From positions 1 to 19,579 of the forward strand of contig NZ_MRTH01000065.1 in assembly GCF_001956045.1 (NCBI RefSeq): DNA of 19,579 nt, written 5' to 3'. This stretch comes from Paenibacillus sp. FSL H7-0331. GTDB taxonomy: Bacteria; Bacillota; Bacilli; Paenibacillales; NBRC-103111. The notes beneath the pieces were generated by a model. That model was not told the DNA's origin. It worked only from the letters and a program-made list of their open reading frames with translations, and did not search any database. Positions 1-8,606 of the stretch are shown piece after piece (the first letter of the stretch is position 1; each line of letters begins with the position of its first letter). The translations under genes were made by a program, and so were the position numbers.

Positions 1-360
1 CAACTTGAACACTACTTTGTTGACGGCACCAAAATCGAAGCGAATGCCAATCGGTATACGTTTGTTTGGGGTAAAGCTGTCGTGAAACACAAGGCCAAGC
101 TCCAGGAGAAAGTACAGACACTGTTTGCCACCATTGAAGAAGCCGAGAATCAAGAAGAACAGTCACACGCCAGCCAGGACCTGAGCGAACTTGGCGAAAT
201 GTCAGAGATCACAAGTGAAAAATTAGAGACTGCCGTCCAACAATTGGAAGAAAGACTACAAGCAACACCAAGTGCCATTCTGGGTTACGGACATAGGAAA
301 AATCATATCTTTATTTCCCTTTGCATTACCTATTCTCCAACCTTATATGTGACTCTATAA
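1..360 (+). pseudogene. IS1182-family transposase, internal fragment with broken 3' end
   Basis: The reading frame is open from base 1, so the gene begins outside the window. The first residues include FVDGTKIEANANRYTFVW, a hallmark of IS1182-type DDE transposases, followed by a charged, probably coiled segment rich in Glu and Gln. Family-like sequence stops near base 282. The remaining codons to the stop at 358-360 are hydrophobic and unlike the family, and the expected C-terminal half with the last catalytic residue is absent. The gene is therefore truncated by a deletion or rearrangement, not merely by the window edge. It should be inactive. Family assignment is by recognition of the motif, without a database search. 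Confidence 0.8.
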
Positions 361-504
361 TATTATATTATACAAAATTCTATGAAAACCTACATTTTCC
401 TGCCTGTCTAGCTTAATGACACCTCCTTTATCTCGACTGATTTGTTTAGTCTCTAGAATTATCTGATATCTTAAAAATTTGGCTCACAAGAACATGTATC
501 CTTA

Positions 505-532
505 CAACAAAAAACTGTGATTTACGCAGTTT
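505..532 (-). terminator. Rho-independent terminator after the polysaccharide lyase
   Basis: Read on the minus strand, AAACTGCG and CACAGTTT pair around a 5-nt loop (one G-U pair) and are followed directly by a T-rich run TTTTTTGTTG. It lies about 185 nt after the stop of the family 8 lyase, reads in the same direction, and probably ends the whole minus-strand locus. Confidence 0.65.
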
Positions 533-539
533 CTAATGC

Positions 540-589
540 AAAACAAGCTAACTCACAGGTAGCAGCACTGTCCTGAATTAGCTTGTTTT
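540..589. repeat. 12-bp inverted repeat, probable second terminator hairpin
   Basis: AAAACAAGCTAA at 540-551 is perfectly complementary to TTAGCTTGTTTT at 578-589, with a short inner CAGG/CCTG pairing in the loop. For a minus-strand transcript the arm itself ends in TTTT. It precedes the better terminator at 505-532. In 361-714 I see nothing else convincing; that stretch is AT-rich and has no gene. Confidence 0.55.
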
Positions 590-714
590 ATTAATCTCTT
601 CAATTACATCTCAGCTCTGTTAGGTATAGATGAACGCAATATCCGGGCAGTAGTAGGCGCTGCTTACTCCTTTTACGTGGTGTGATCCTCGTGCTCAACC
701 CTTAAAACAGCATT

Positions 715-3603
715 CTAAGGCTGAATAACCAGATACGGCGTTGGGTAGCCTACAGCTTCCCTGCTGAAAAAACGGACATACTTGTTTTGGTTGCTCGTAT
801 TTTCAAGCACAATGGTGATTACTTTATCACCGGAAAGAGCTGAATTGACCATTGACGTTACATCTAATTCAAAAGAGGCTTCCGTACTATTCACATTCAC
901 TGTACTTGCCGCAGTCGCTGCATGTCCTGGGGCATTGTTCCAGGAAATTCCAGTCTCCGTCCAGGTATCGCTTGAAGCTTCATACGCTTTGACTGCTGTA
1001 GCCACATTATCTGTAGTATTGCTTCCGTATATTTTCAGCTTGGCATTGAACACTGGGGAGGAGAGTGACGACAATTCGAATTTTAAATAGGTTTTGCGGC
1101 TTAAGCAGCTGTTTCCTGATCCTTTAACGATTAATACGGATGAAGAACCATAATTGCTGTCCGCATTACAACCATCCGTATAAGCATCAGCTGCAGGCTG
1201 TACAAGAATTTGTTTGTTTAATTTAATTGTAAAGGTACGTCCCTTCGCTCCATTCACGTTCACCGACAGCTTTATGGTCGGACTCATTTGAACAACCGTA
1301 ATTTGTGAGTCCTTGGATACAATCTGGGCTGCACTTTGGTTCAAATCGATCACAATACTCCCCGCGTTCACCTGCGATGGATCCGCTACGGCCACAGTGA
1401 GCTCATTGCCTGCTTCCTGAACAAGCACAGACGCCATATTGCTGCTCGTAACATAAGGTTGACCGCCCGCATACACCGTCGTCGAGACATTGCTCCAGAA
1501 ATTCGCGCCTGTAATATTCAATTGCTTCTCTTTAACGGCGTGCACCTCAGCTGTATTAGCCAGTATATCCACATCGGAATTCGCTGCATAACTGCTTGTC
1601 TGAGCACTGGTTTTATTCGGCAGCAGTACATAAGCATAATTGCTATTCGTAGGGTTGCTGCCATGGTCGAACCATAACGTCATGAAATTACGTGTATAAT
1701 TCGTAGCATTATAATAGTTGTCCTTGCTGTTAATGCTCGACCATGAACCGGTTCTTGCTTCGCGAAGCCCCTTCACTGCAGCGCCGCCCGGAAAATAGTA
1801 GCCCACATCGCTGCCGCTTACGTTGCCCTGCAAGTGGATCGTATTTACCCCGGTCATGGACTCTGTCCAGCCCAGTGCGGGCGATTTGGCCGTGCCGTTC
1901 ACGGTCAGTGCATTGATACCCGCCGTCGTCAGCTTACGGTTATCGACAATCGTCTCGATTGTACGATTGTCCGTGCTGGTAATGCCTGCGCCTAAGGCCA
2001 CGATCTCATCGTCGAACATGAACCATGATTTTTTGGCCGTCAGCGTAGTGCCATAATCGGCGAGTTCCATGCCCGACACGCCGTATTGGCCAGCGATATT
2101 GGTCCCGCCTACCATGTTTTTGGTGCTAAATTGGGTTTCACCGTTGCTTGCCGTCCGTGACCGTGTATCCACAGTCGTACCTGGAAGGCGGTATGAATTG
2201 ACGGTCGCCCAATACTGATCGGAGTATTGGTCAGCATCGCTGTTGTACAAATAAGTCATTCCCTGGGAAGTATACCAGCCTTTTTTATTCTCGCTATTAA
2301 TACTTTCATAATTGTAAGATCTGTTTGAATACATACTCAACCCGAAGCCAAAGCCTGGTCGCAAATGGACCGCCCGGTCCATCCGAGCGTACGTGAAATG
2401 CTTAACCAGCTCTCCGCGTGGTGTGATTGCACTATCGTTCATGATACTTTTGACGGCAACAACTGTTTCGATGGGAACGTCTTCATAGAACAAATCGATA
2501 CTGTTCGTATCGGAGGCTAACCACTGTTTGACCATACGCTTGTACGCGAGCGCATCGGTAGCCGGTGCTGTGTATGCGAGCCTGACAATGCCCATCATCG
2601 CAAGATGACCGGCAGCATAGGTTTGACGGTTATATCGTGACATCTCGCGCCCACGCACCATATCCATGAAAGCGCCATTATAAATAAGCGGCTCAAACGC
2701 TTCGTATACTTGCTTGTACAGGTTTTGTGCGGTTGTCGATGAAACCATCCAGGTCGAGCCATTCACCATATACAGATGATTGGCAATATAGACAAGCAAG
2801 GAAAGACCATAGCCTCCGTTGTACGGATGCCCGCTATGCTGGATAAACGAACCATCCGTGTAAAAGCCGGTGCCGCTGGTTACATAGGCAAAGACGCTCG
2901 GGCTGGCGGACAAAGCCGTGGTGCCGCTCGTGATTTTGGCGCTGCTCTTCACAATGATGCCGCGAAGGGCGACGACGTGCGCTTTCCACACTCGATTCGC
3001 ACCTGTCGACGTAGTCCCGTTCGTCAATAGCGGATTCGAGCTAAATTGCTCAATCGCATTCATGTAATTGGTGATCTGCGTGCTCGTCAACTGATCATAG
3101 AGCAGAACCGTTAAATTGTTCAGCTGCTGGGGAGCTCCAATTTCCCAGTCAAACCAGTTATTGTATTTCGTTTTGGTTTCGTTGTAGCGATTTGTATACA
3201 TCCAGTCAAGCGCTGCGACAAGATCATTTCTCAGAATCACATTGCCCTGCAGGGTGGAGCCGACCGTTGAATAAGCGAGTGCCATAGCAGCAAGCCGTGA
3301 ATAGCTGAGCGAAATGTTGCTTGAATCTGTTGTACTGTTCAAATCAGCCCACAGCGTTGTTCTTCCTACCGTTTTATCCATGCTATCCCAGATCGTCTGG
3401 GCATTGTTCGTGATTATAGTAATCTTGGCGGCGATATCGGGATCACTTGTATTGATGCTTGAGCCTCCAGTTAGCATATCGAACCAGCGAAGCCGGAGCG
3501 TATCGTATTCATCGCTTGCGTGTGCTGTACCATTACCTACTATAAACAAAGATGAGAGCAGTAAGCTAAACACTAATATAGCGCTTACAAAAATATTTTT
3601 CAT
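715..3603 (-). CDS. Secreted polysaccharide lyase family 8 (hyaluronate/chondroitin/xanthan lyase type) with C-terminal DNRLRE/CBM96-like module
   Basis: The 962-residue product starts with a signal peptide (Lys, then a hydrophobic stretch 5-23, cleavage probable near AHA-S at 29/30). The PL8 alpha-toroid follows, beginning DEYDTLRLRW. PL8 landmarks are visible: NNWFDWEIG near 148-156, and the catalytic set Asn203 (TGAN), His256 (DGSFIQH), Tyr265 (NGGYG) and the Arg-rich MVRGRE near 316-320. The 9-residue His-Tyr spacing matches the family. Beta-sandwich domains follow. The last roughly 160 residues (about 800-962), starting at PAADAYTDG, look like a DNRLRE/CBM96-type carbohydrate-binding module. 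PL8 enzymes cleave uronic-acid glycosidic bonds by beta-elimination outside the cell. Substrate (hyaluronan, chondroitin, xanthan side chain or another) cannot be settled here. The start is fixed by AAAGGAGAGATCGC before ATG. It is the last gene of the co-directional cluster. Confidence 0.9.
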   Translation of the reverse strand: MKNIFVSAILVFSLLLSSLFIVGNGTAHASDEYDTLRLRWFDMLTGGSSINTSDPDIAAKITIITNNAQTIWDSMDKTVGRTTLWADLNSTTDSSNISLSYSRLAAMALAYSTVGSTLQGNVILRNDLVAALDWMYTNRYNETKTKYNNWFDWEIGAPQQLNNLTVLLYDQLTSTQITNYMNAIEQFSSNPLLTNGTTSTGANRVWKAHVVALRGIIVKSSAKITSGTTALSASPSVFAYVTSGTGFYTDGSFIQHSGHPYNGGYGLSLLVYIANHLYMVNGSTWMVSSTTAQNLYKQVYEAFEPLIYNGAFMDMVRGREMSRYNRQTYAAGHLAMMGIVRLAYTAPATDALAYKRMVKQWLASDTNSIDLFYEDVPIETVVAVKSIMNDSAITPRGELVKHFTYARMDRAVHLRPGFGFGLSMYSNRSYNYESINSENKKGWYTSQGMTYLYNSDADQYSDQYWATVNSYRLPGTTVDTRSRTASNGETQFSTKNMVGGTNIAGQYGVSGMELADYGTTLTAKKSWFMFDDEIVALGAGITSTDNRTIETIVDNRKLTTAGINALTVNGTAKSPALGWTESMTGVNTIHLQGNVSGSDVGYYFPGGAAVKGLREARTGSWSSINSKDNYYNATNYTRNFMTLWFDHGSNPTNSNYAYVLLPNKTSAQTSSYAANSDVDILANTAEVHAVKEKQLNITGANFWSNVSTTVYAGGQPYVTSSNMASVLVQEAGNELTVAVADPSQVNAGSIVIDLNQSAAQIVSKDSQITVVQMSPTIKLSVNVNGAKGRTFTIKLNKQILVQPAADAYTDGCNADSNYGSSSVLIVKGSGNSCLSRKTYLKFELSSLSSPVFNAKLKIYGSNTTDNVATAVKAYEASSDTWTETGISWNNAPGHAATAASTVNVNSTEASFELDVTSMVNSALSGDKVITIVLENTSNQNKYVRFFSREAVGYPTPYLVIQP

Positions 3604-3748
3604 GCGATCTCTCCTTTAATATGAAGTTTTCGATAAAAGCCATCCCCGTTGCAAATTTTGCGAGTTTGCATTTGCGTGTTACAGCCTCCCTCCCCAACAT
3701 TATTCTCATAGCCTGCTTCGGCACCACCCCCTTTCCACACACAAGCCT

Positions 3749-4438
3749 TTAAATGTTGAGAGTGCGCTTCTGCAGCTCCGTTCGCAGCACCTGCGCCATA
3801 ATATCGTAACCTCGCACATGGGGATGGACGCCATCATCAGACAACCCTTCTCTCAGGAGCGTCCCATCCCCGTCCACCATATGCGAATGGTAATCCAAGA
3901 ATATAATCGCAAGCTCATCAGCCATCTGAAGGAGCTTGCGATTTGCAAGGCGTACACCTTCGTTCCGCAGCTCATCATGCTTGTATACCGGCCGATTCGT
4001 CGGCAAGAGTGAAGCGAGCACAGGAATAATCCCGCTCTCCTGAGCCTTCAAAACCATGGTGCGAATATCCTTGGCTATAACAGCAGCTATGGCCTCTGCC
4101 CGCACTTTGTCCGTTTCGTTTGTGCTCCACGTATCCAACGCTTTAAAATTGTTGATGCCCACTTGGATGATCACATAACACGGCTGAAGCTGTACAACAT
4201 CCCCTTCAAACCTTTGCCGCACAAAGGTGGAGATGTCGCCACTGATTCCCCTGTTCACAATAAAGCTGCCATTACGGCCGAAATAGCTTTGTACTTCCCA
4301 GTAATGCGTGATGGAATCACCAATAAATACATAATCGATGGGGGTTTTATGTGTAATTAAAATCTCATTCTCAAAATCAAACTGTCTTCTGCGTACACCC
4401 GATGCGGCGATTTCACCAAAAACCTCCGGCTTGATCAC
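3749..4438 (-). CDS. SGNH/GDSL hydrolase, probable carbohydrate esterase
   Basis: The 229-residue protein has all four SGNH blocks: GDSIT with nucleophile Ser42, NRGISGD with the oxyanion Gly67, GINN with Asn96, and DDGVHPH with Asp202 and His205. No signal peptide is visible, so it is probably cytoplasmic. Family members of this size in sugar loci often remove acetyl groups; here it would deacetylate imported oligosaccharides made by the lyase (inference). The reading frame offers only a GTG start at 4438, because upstream in frame there is a stop and no ATG. The good Shine-Dalgarno sequence instead belongs to a 17-codon leader frame whose ATG-TGA end overlaps this GTG. The gene lies between the propeller protein (233 nt upstream, with a terminator) and the lyase (145 nt downstream). 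Confidence 0.85.
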   Translation of the reverse strand: MIKPEVFGEIAASGVRRRQFDFENEILITHKTPIDYVFIGDSITHYWEVQSYFGRNGSFIVNRGISGDISTFVRQRFEGDVVQLQPCYVIIQVGINNFKALDTWSTNETDKVRAEAIAAVIAKDIRTMVLKAQESGIIPVLASLLPTNRPVYKHDELRNEGVRLANRKLLQMADELAIIFLDYHSHMVDGDGTLLREGLSDDGVHPHVRGYDIMAQVLRTELQKRTLNI

Positions 4439-4488
4439 ATGAACTCTGGATGTGGATAAATGACTATCGGCAGAATAACTGAAACCAT
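4435..4488 (-). other. Short leader ORF (17 codons) overlapping the SGNH start
   Basis: On the minus strand AGGAG, 8 nt spacing and an ATG at 4486-4488 open a 17-codon frame that ends ATG-TGA. The next gene's GTG start (4436-4438) is embedded in that ATGTGA. The layout suggests translational coupling by termination-reinitiation. The alternative is that a one- or two-base indel broke an originally longer N-terminus of the hydrolase. The peptide has no recognisable function. Confidence 0.45.
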
Positions 4489-4520
4489 TTGCTCATCTCC
4501 TGTTCTTTAATATGTTAATG

Positions 4521-4554
4521 GAAAAAAAGAAGGCCAAGCTTGTTATTGCTTGGC
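4521..4554 (-). terminator. Rho-independent terminator after the propeller gene
   Basis: On the minus strand GCCAAGC pairs with GCTTGGC around an 8-nt loop, followed by TTCTTTTTTT. It sits 118 nt after the stop of the Asp-box protein. It would separate, or attenuate between, the upstream transport/propeller genes and the SGNH-lyase pair. Confidence 0.75.
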
Positions 4555-4671
4555 GTCTGGATGCTGTGGTCTGGCACTGGGCAACTTGATTGGAAACAAA
4601 CATGCCTCATCGCTGCTAAGCCATGAATAGGACTTAACAGGTGCCAGTAGTACTCGTGCTCCTTATTGCTA

Positions 4672-5892
4672 CTAAGCGTCAGGATGCAGGTTCAGCGCCA
4701 ACCTCCGGAAATCCCGTACCCGATGGAAGGTTGCATGATCGGCGTCATGCCGGTTCGGCGCATTCAGACATGTGCGCGAAATAATCGCAAGGTCGTCGCC
4801 ATCAATAACCGGCTTCGCGTACATAAACGATTGGTTCACTCTGCCTCCCCGAGCTATACAACCGGCTTGGAACCAGTTCAAGCCGTCCAGGCCGTAGAAC
4901 AGCATCAGGAAGCGCCGGTCGTCACCGCCAGGTATTTGAGCATAGACCTGATCCCTCAGTTCATCGGATTCCTTCCAATCCAACTGCTTCTGGCTATCAA
5001 CTGCGAGATTTGCCGTCGCCCAGAACATTTGGGACACTTCATCCCAGATGACACAAAATTTCAATTGACCACCTGGCATGTAGGAATACTGGGTAAATGT
5101 GGTTGCAAGCTGACTGCCATCATCCGTCACATCAAGGACCGCGCACACATTGGCCGTGCTTTGGCCACGCAGCTTAACCGTCACCAGTACGCGTAATTGC
5201 CCATTAACGTCGATCATGTTCGGCTCCAGATAATGACTGGAGCTTTCCATGAACCGGGCGTTCTCCAGTACCTCCGCATGTCCAGGAAAAGCGGCCGGAT
5301 TGGACATGCGCCATGAAGCCGGATCCATGAGGTCACGTGTCAAATCCCCTGCCACAACACGAGGAGCACGTTGTGCGCCAAGAGGAATATCAAAGGGTGA
5401 ATTGTAAGGCACCCCGCCGATATCGAGATCGTCTACTGACCAGTAAAGGGTGCTATCACGGATTACCATGCCGGTATGGCAGTTCCAGAAATGTCCCTCG
5501 AACAACGCAACCGGCTCCGACCAGGTCTTGCCTCCATCCTTGCTTCGCAGCAGCAGGATGTCATCATTCCGGTATTCCTTGCCGCCTTTGTTCGTAAACA
5601 TGTAAAGGGCTCCGTTATACACCCAAGGGCACGCGGAATAATAGGGCAGCTCGGAGAGCTTGTTCCAGGTCTTGCCGCCATCATCGCTGCTTAATATATG
5701 CGTCCAGCTATGCTCCACCCGACGCTCCTTGCTCCATACGAAACGAGGGACGACAGGCACCGCCGCAACCAGCACGCCATGATCCAGACGCACCAGGCCG
5801 CAGCCCTCTACATAGTTTTCACGATCAGGATTATGAAAGACGACCGTGTAGTCCTGAGCAAGCGGTTCCGCTGATTGGATTTGAGTATTCAT
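4672..5892 (-). CDS. Cytoplasmic sialidase-like (Asp-box/BNR) beta-propeller protein
   Basis: The 406-residue protein carries two clear Asp boxes, SSDDGGKTW near 68-76 and SKDGGKTW at 117-124, the signature of six-bladed sialidase-type propellers. No signal peptide is seen, and no clear FRIP motif of classical bacterial sialidases was recognised, so sialidase activity is not established. Fold relatives include exo-sialidases and other glycan-active propellers. In this locus a role on imported oligosaccharides is likely (inference). The frame is open further upstream to 5952, but the start chosen is ATG at 5892: GGAGGGAACCAAGGG just before it is a strong ribosome binding site, and it would otherwise be translated as GGNQG. 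It follows the binding-protein gene by 114 nt and is followed by a terminator. Confidence 0.75.
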   Translation of the reverse strand: MNTQIQSAEPLAQDYTVVFHNPDRENYVEGCGLVRLDHGVLVAAVPVVPRFVWSKERRVEHSWTHILSSDDGGKTWNKLSELPYYSACPWVYNGALYMFTNKGGKEYRNDDILLLRSKDGGKTWSEPVALFEGHFWNCHTGMVIRDSTLYWSVDDLDIGGVPYNSPFDIPLGAQRAPRVVAGDLTRDLMDPASWRMSNPAAFPGHAEVLENARFMESSSHYLEPNMIDVNGQLRVLVTVKLRGQSTANVCAVLDVTDDGSQLATTFTQYSYMPGGQLKFCVIWDEVSQMFWATANLAVDSQKQLDWKESDELRDQVYAQIPGGDDRRFLMLFYGLDGLNWFQAGCIARGGRVNQSFMYAKPVIDGDDLAIISRTCLNAPNRHDADHATFHRVRDFRRLALNLHPDA

Positions 5893-6006
5893 CCCTTGGT
5901 TCCCTCCAGTTAGCTGATTTCTCATTGTTAATTCCGAATTGCTGATTCGCATCCAAATTTCCGTATTTTACTATTAAAACACTCTCTCCATCCAAGGATT
6001 CAAGCT

Positions 6007-7590
6007 TTATTTTTTGGCATTTTTCTTATTATTGTCATAGGTTTTCTGATAGATTGACAACAACTGCTCAATACCTAGTGATTTGATCCTCTCAGCAAAC
6101 GCATCATAATTGGCAAGCGGCTCCGACCCCAGAATAAACTTAGCTTCCATTTGCTTCACATAAGTCAGAACGTCGTTGGAGGTTAGATTGATCGTTTTCA
6201 AATCCTCTTCAGCGAAGAATACATCTGGATAGGTAACAAGTCCGTATTTGTCAAACAGCATGTAAAGTCCATCCAAGAATTGCTTTTTCGCACCCTCAGC
6301 AGGCGCAGTAATCTTAATTTCCTTGTCCGTTTGATAATAGTAAGGAAATGGTGCACCTACTGGCGCAATTTCAGCATTGATATAACCCCATAGATTGCCT
6401 TTGAACGCTTCAGGAAGCGGGTCCGGCTGCAGAACACCGTCTTTAATCTCCGGCTTCGGATGGCGAAGCATGAATGCGAAGTCTTCCTCGTAGCCTTTAT
6501 CGAATATTTTCATCGTCAGCTCTTGATGCTTGTTGTTTTTGGTCATGGCAAAGGCGATACCGTTGCTCTTATCCGTAACAGGCCACATTTGTTGGCTATT
6601 AATAGCACTGGTTAATGGCGGCAGAGCGACGTACTGCTTTTGCTGCTCAAGGTCAGTAATCATCGTGTACATAGCCGAATAGCCGAAAACGCCATATTTC
6701 AAAGCGTTACCTTTAGCTTTGTGCTGAGCATCATTCTGTGTGAAATATTCAGGATCAAGTAATCCCTCTTTGTGAAGCTTATTCATATAAGCCAAATATT
6801 CTTTATAACGGGGATCCGTCATCACAAACTTAACCTTGTCATTATCTACGAAAAAGAAGTTAAGCAAATTCGTCATATCGTTGACAACGGGAAAGCCAAG
6901 CGCAGTAAGCGGGATCGTCCCTACATTGAACATTCCGCTGCCTGGTAATCCCGAGAGTGGGATCGCATTCTTTTCTGTTTTGAAAGCCAGCAGCACCTTA
7001 GTGAAATCATCCAGGGTCTTGGGCATTTCGAGCTTCAAATCCTTCAGCCATTGCTCATTAATGAACATACGGGAGCGCACTTGATTATGGCGTCCATTAT
7101 CTACAAAAGGCAGTGTGTAAATTTTGCCATCAGGAGCCGTTTGAGAGGAGAGCATCTTCGGATATTGCTGGTTCACACGCTTAACATTGGGATTGAATTT
7201 CTCGATCAAGTCATTAAGCGGTACAAGCTGCCCGGATTGGCTGAATCGAAGCACATCCTGCTTGGTCAACAGGCTTCCGATAATAACATCCGGCAGCTCA
7301 TTGGCGGAGAATGCCAGATTTACCTTCTCCTTGGCTACCTCTCGTTCCACAGGCATAAATTGGAACTTCACATTAAATTGCTTTTCTAATTCTGTGAAAA
7401 CCAACATTTTATCAAAAGGACCGCTTACAGTATCCTTGGCGATCATGACTTTTAATTCAACAGGCTTCGAAGACTTTGGATCTTGGGTGGCTTGTGATAC
7501 TGGGCCGGTGCTTGAGCTTGTGGAGCATGCACCAAATGCAAGTGCAGAAACAAGCACTATACTAACAGGAACTACGGTTTGTTTTTTCAA
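6007..7590 (-). CDS. Lipoprotein extracellular solute-binding protein of a carbohydrate ABC importer (LipO-like)
   Basis: The 527-residue product begins KKQTVVPVSIVLVSALAFGAC, a lipoprotein signal with the lipid-anchored Cys about 21 residues in, followed by a Ser/Thr-rich linker and then a typical large type-1 binding-protein body. Family members bind oligosaccharides outside the cell and pass them to LplB/YtcP-type permeases, which are encoded immediately upstream. The frame is open to 7722, but that extension is basic, overlaps the permease gene and hides the signal peptide. I chose the TTG at 7588-7590, preceded by GGAGGGGACATTAAA. No ATPase gene is nearby; such importers usually share an MsmX-type ATPase. 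Gaps to its neighbours are 112 and 114 nt. Confidence 0.88.
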   Translation of the reverse strand: MKKQTVVPVSIVLVSALAFGACSTSSSTGPVSQATQDPKSSKPVELKVMIAKDTVSGPFDKMLVFTELEKQFNVKFQFMPVEREVAKEKVNLAFSANELPDVIIGSLLTKQDVLRFSQSGQLVPLNDLIEKFNPNVKRVNQQYPKMLSSQTAPDGKIYTLPFVDNGRHNQVRSRMFINEQWLKDLKLEMPKTLDDFTKVLLAFKTEKNAIPLSGLPGSGMFNVGTIPLTALGFPVVNDMTNLLNFFFVDNDKVKFVMTDPRYKEYLAYMNKLHKEGLLDPEYFTQNDAQHKAKGNALKYGVFGYSAMYTMITDLEQQKQYVALPPLTSAINSQQMWPVTDKSNGIAFAMTKNNKHQELTMKIFDKGYEEDFAFMLRHPKPEIKDGVLQPDPLPEAFKGNLWGYINAEIAPVGAPFPYYYQTDKEIKITAPAEGAKKQFLDGLYMLFDKYGLVTYPDVFFAEEDLKTINLTSNDVLTYVKQMEAKFILGSEPLANYDAFAERIKSLGIEQLLSIYQKTYDNNKKNAKK

Positions 7591-7702
7591 TTTAATGTCC
7601 CCTCCAGATCGATTCGTAAGTTTAACAGTTCTTTTGACGACTTTTGAAACTCCAGCTATACGACCAATTCTCCCTCGCATACCCCCTCTCTTGTGATAAG
7701 GA

Positions 7703-8593
7703 TTAGCTTTTGATAGCCCCAACCATAATGCCTTTTACAAAGAACCGCTGCAGAAAAGGATAGATGATCAGCAAAGGGCCCGCCGCGACGATAACAAGAC
7801 CATATTTCATCACTTCAGCGAGTCTCGCTCTGCGGTTGAAATCAGTAAGCGCTTCCACAGAGTCTGCAAATACACCACCGCTTGTTTGTTGAAGCAGTAC
7901 CGTTCGCAGTACAAGCTGCAGGGGATACTTTTTGTCGTCACTTAGATAGATCAGCGCACTGAAAAATTGGTTCCAATGTGCCACTCCATAGAATAGCCCC
8001 ATAACGGCTATGATTGGATAAGAAAGCGGTAAGGCGATGCTTATAAACATCCGGAAATCGGAGGCTCCATCAGTCTTGGCCGATTCATACAGCTCATTAG
8101 GGATCGTGGTTGTGAAATAAGAGCGGCAAATGATCATGTTATACATGCTTGCAGCACCCGGCAAAATCAGTGCCCACATCGTATCCCGCAGCCCGAGAAA
8201 GGATACCAATATATAGGTAGGAATCAAGCCGCCGCTGAAAAACATCGTTAAGGCAAACAGGAATGCCACCACATTGCGCCCTACCAGTTCAGTCCGGGAC
8301 AAAGCGTAAGCTCCAGTCATGGTTACCGCCAGATTAATGGCCGTACCGACTAGCGTATAGATGATCGTATTCGTATAACCCCGCCACAGCGGGTCATAAG
8401 CTAAGATCTCCTTATATCCATCCCAATTAAACCCTTTGGGGAGAAAGGCTACCTGGCCGCTGTTCACCATATCGGGTTCACTGAAGGATGCACTAAGTAC
8501 AAACAACAGCGGATAGATGATACAGAGGGTAAGCCCGGCAAGGAAAATAAAATTGATGATGTTAAAAATTTTGTCTTCTGCTGCTTCTCTCAT
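7703..8593 (-). CDS. Carbohydrate ABC transporter permease, YtcP/LplC-like
   Basis: The 296-residue membrane protein has about six hydrophobic segments, beginning near residues 12-32 (IFNIINFIFLAGL...). The EAA-loop motif is ESAKTDGASDFRMF, which contacts the ATPase. The C-terminus KGIMVGAIKS is characteristic of the YtcP/LplC group. The frame is open to 8644, but the start is set at ATG 8593, preceded by GGGAGGATCATCA. It follows the partner permease by 13 nt and precedes the binding protein, so the three form one importer. The likely cargo is oligosaccharide from the family 8 lyase (inference from context). Confidence 0.9.
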   Translation of the reverse strand: MREAAEDKIFNIINFIFLAGLTLCIIYPLLFVLSASFSEPDMVNSGQVAFLPKGFNWDGYKEILAYDPLWRGYTNTIIYTLVGTAINLAVTMTGAYALSRTELVGRNVVAFLFALTMFFSGGLIPTYILVSFLGLRDTMWALILPGAASMYNMIICRSYFTTTIPNELYESAKTDGASDFRMFISIALPLSYPIIAVMGLFYGVAHWNQFFSALIYLSDDKKYPLQLVLRTVLLQQTSGGVFADSVEALTDFNRRARLAEVMKYGLVIVAAGPLLIIYPFLQRFFVKGIMVGAIKS

Positions 8594-8606
8594 TGATGAT
8601 CCTCCC

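Noticed and set aside
3640..3690. Possible catabolite-repression (cre) site before the lyase
   Set aside because: The sequence has TGTAA and TGCAA blocks, but the central CG does not fall at the consensus position.
4666..5196. Plus-strand frame of 176 codons
   Set aside because: Shadow of the Asp-box propeller gene, with no start signal or family pattern.
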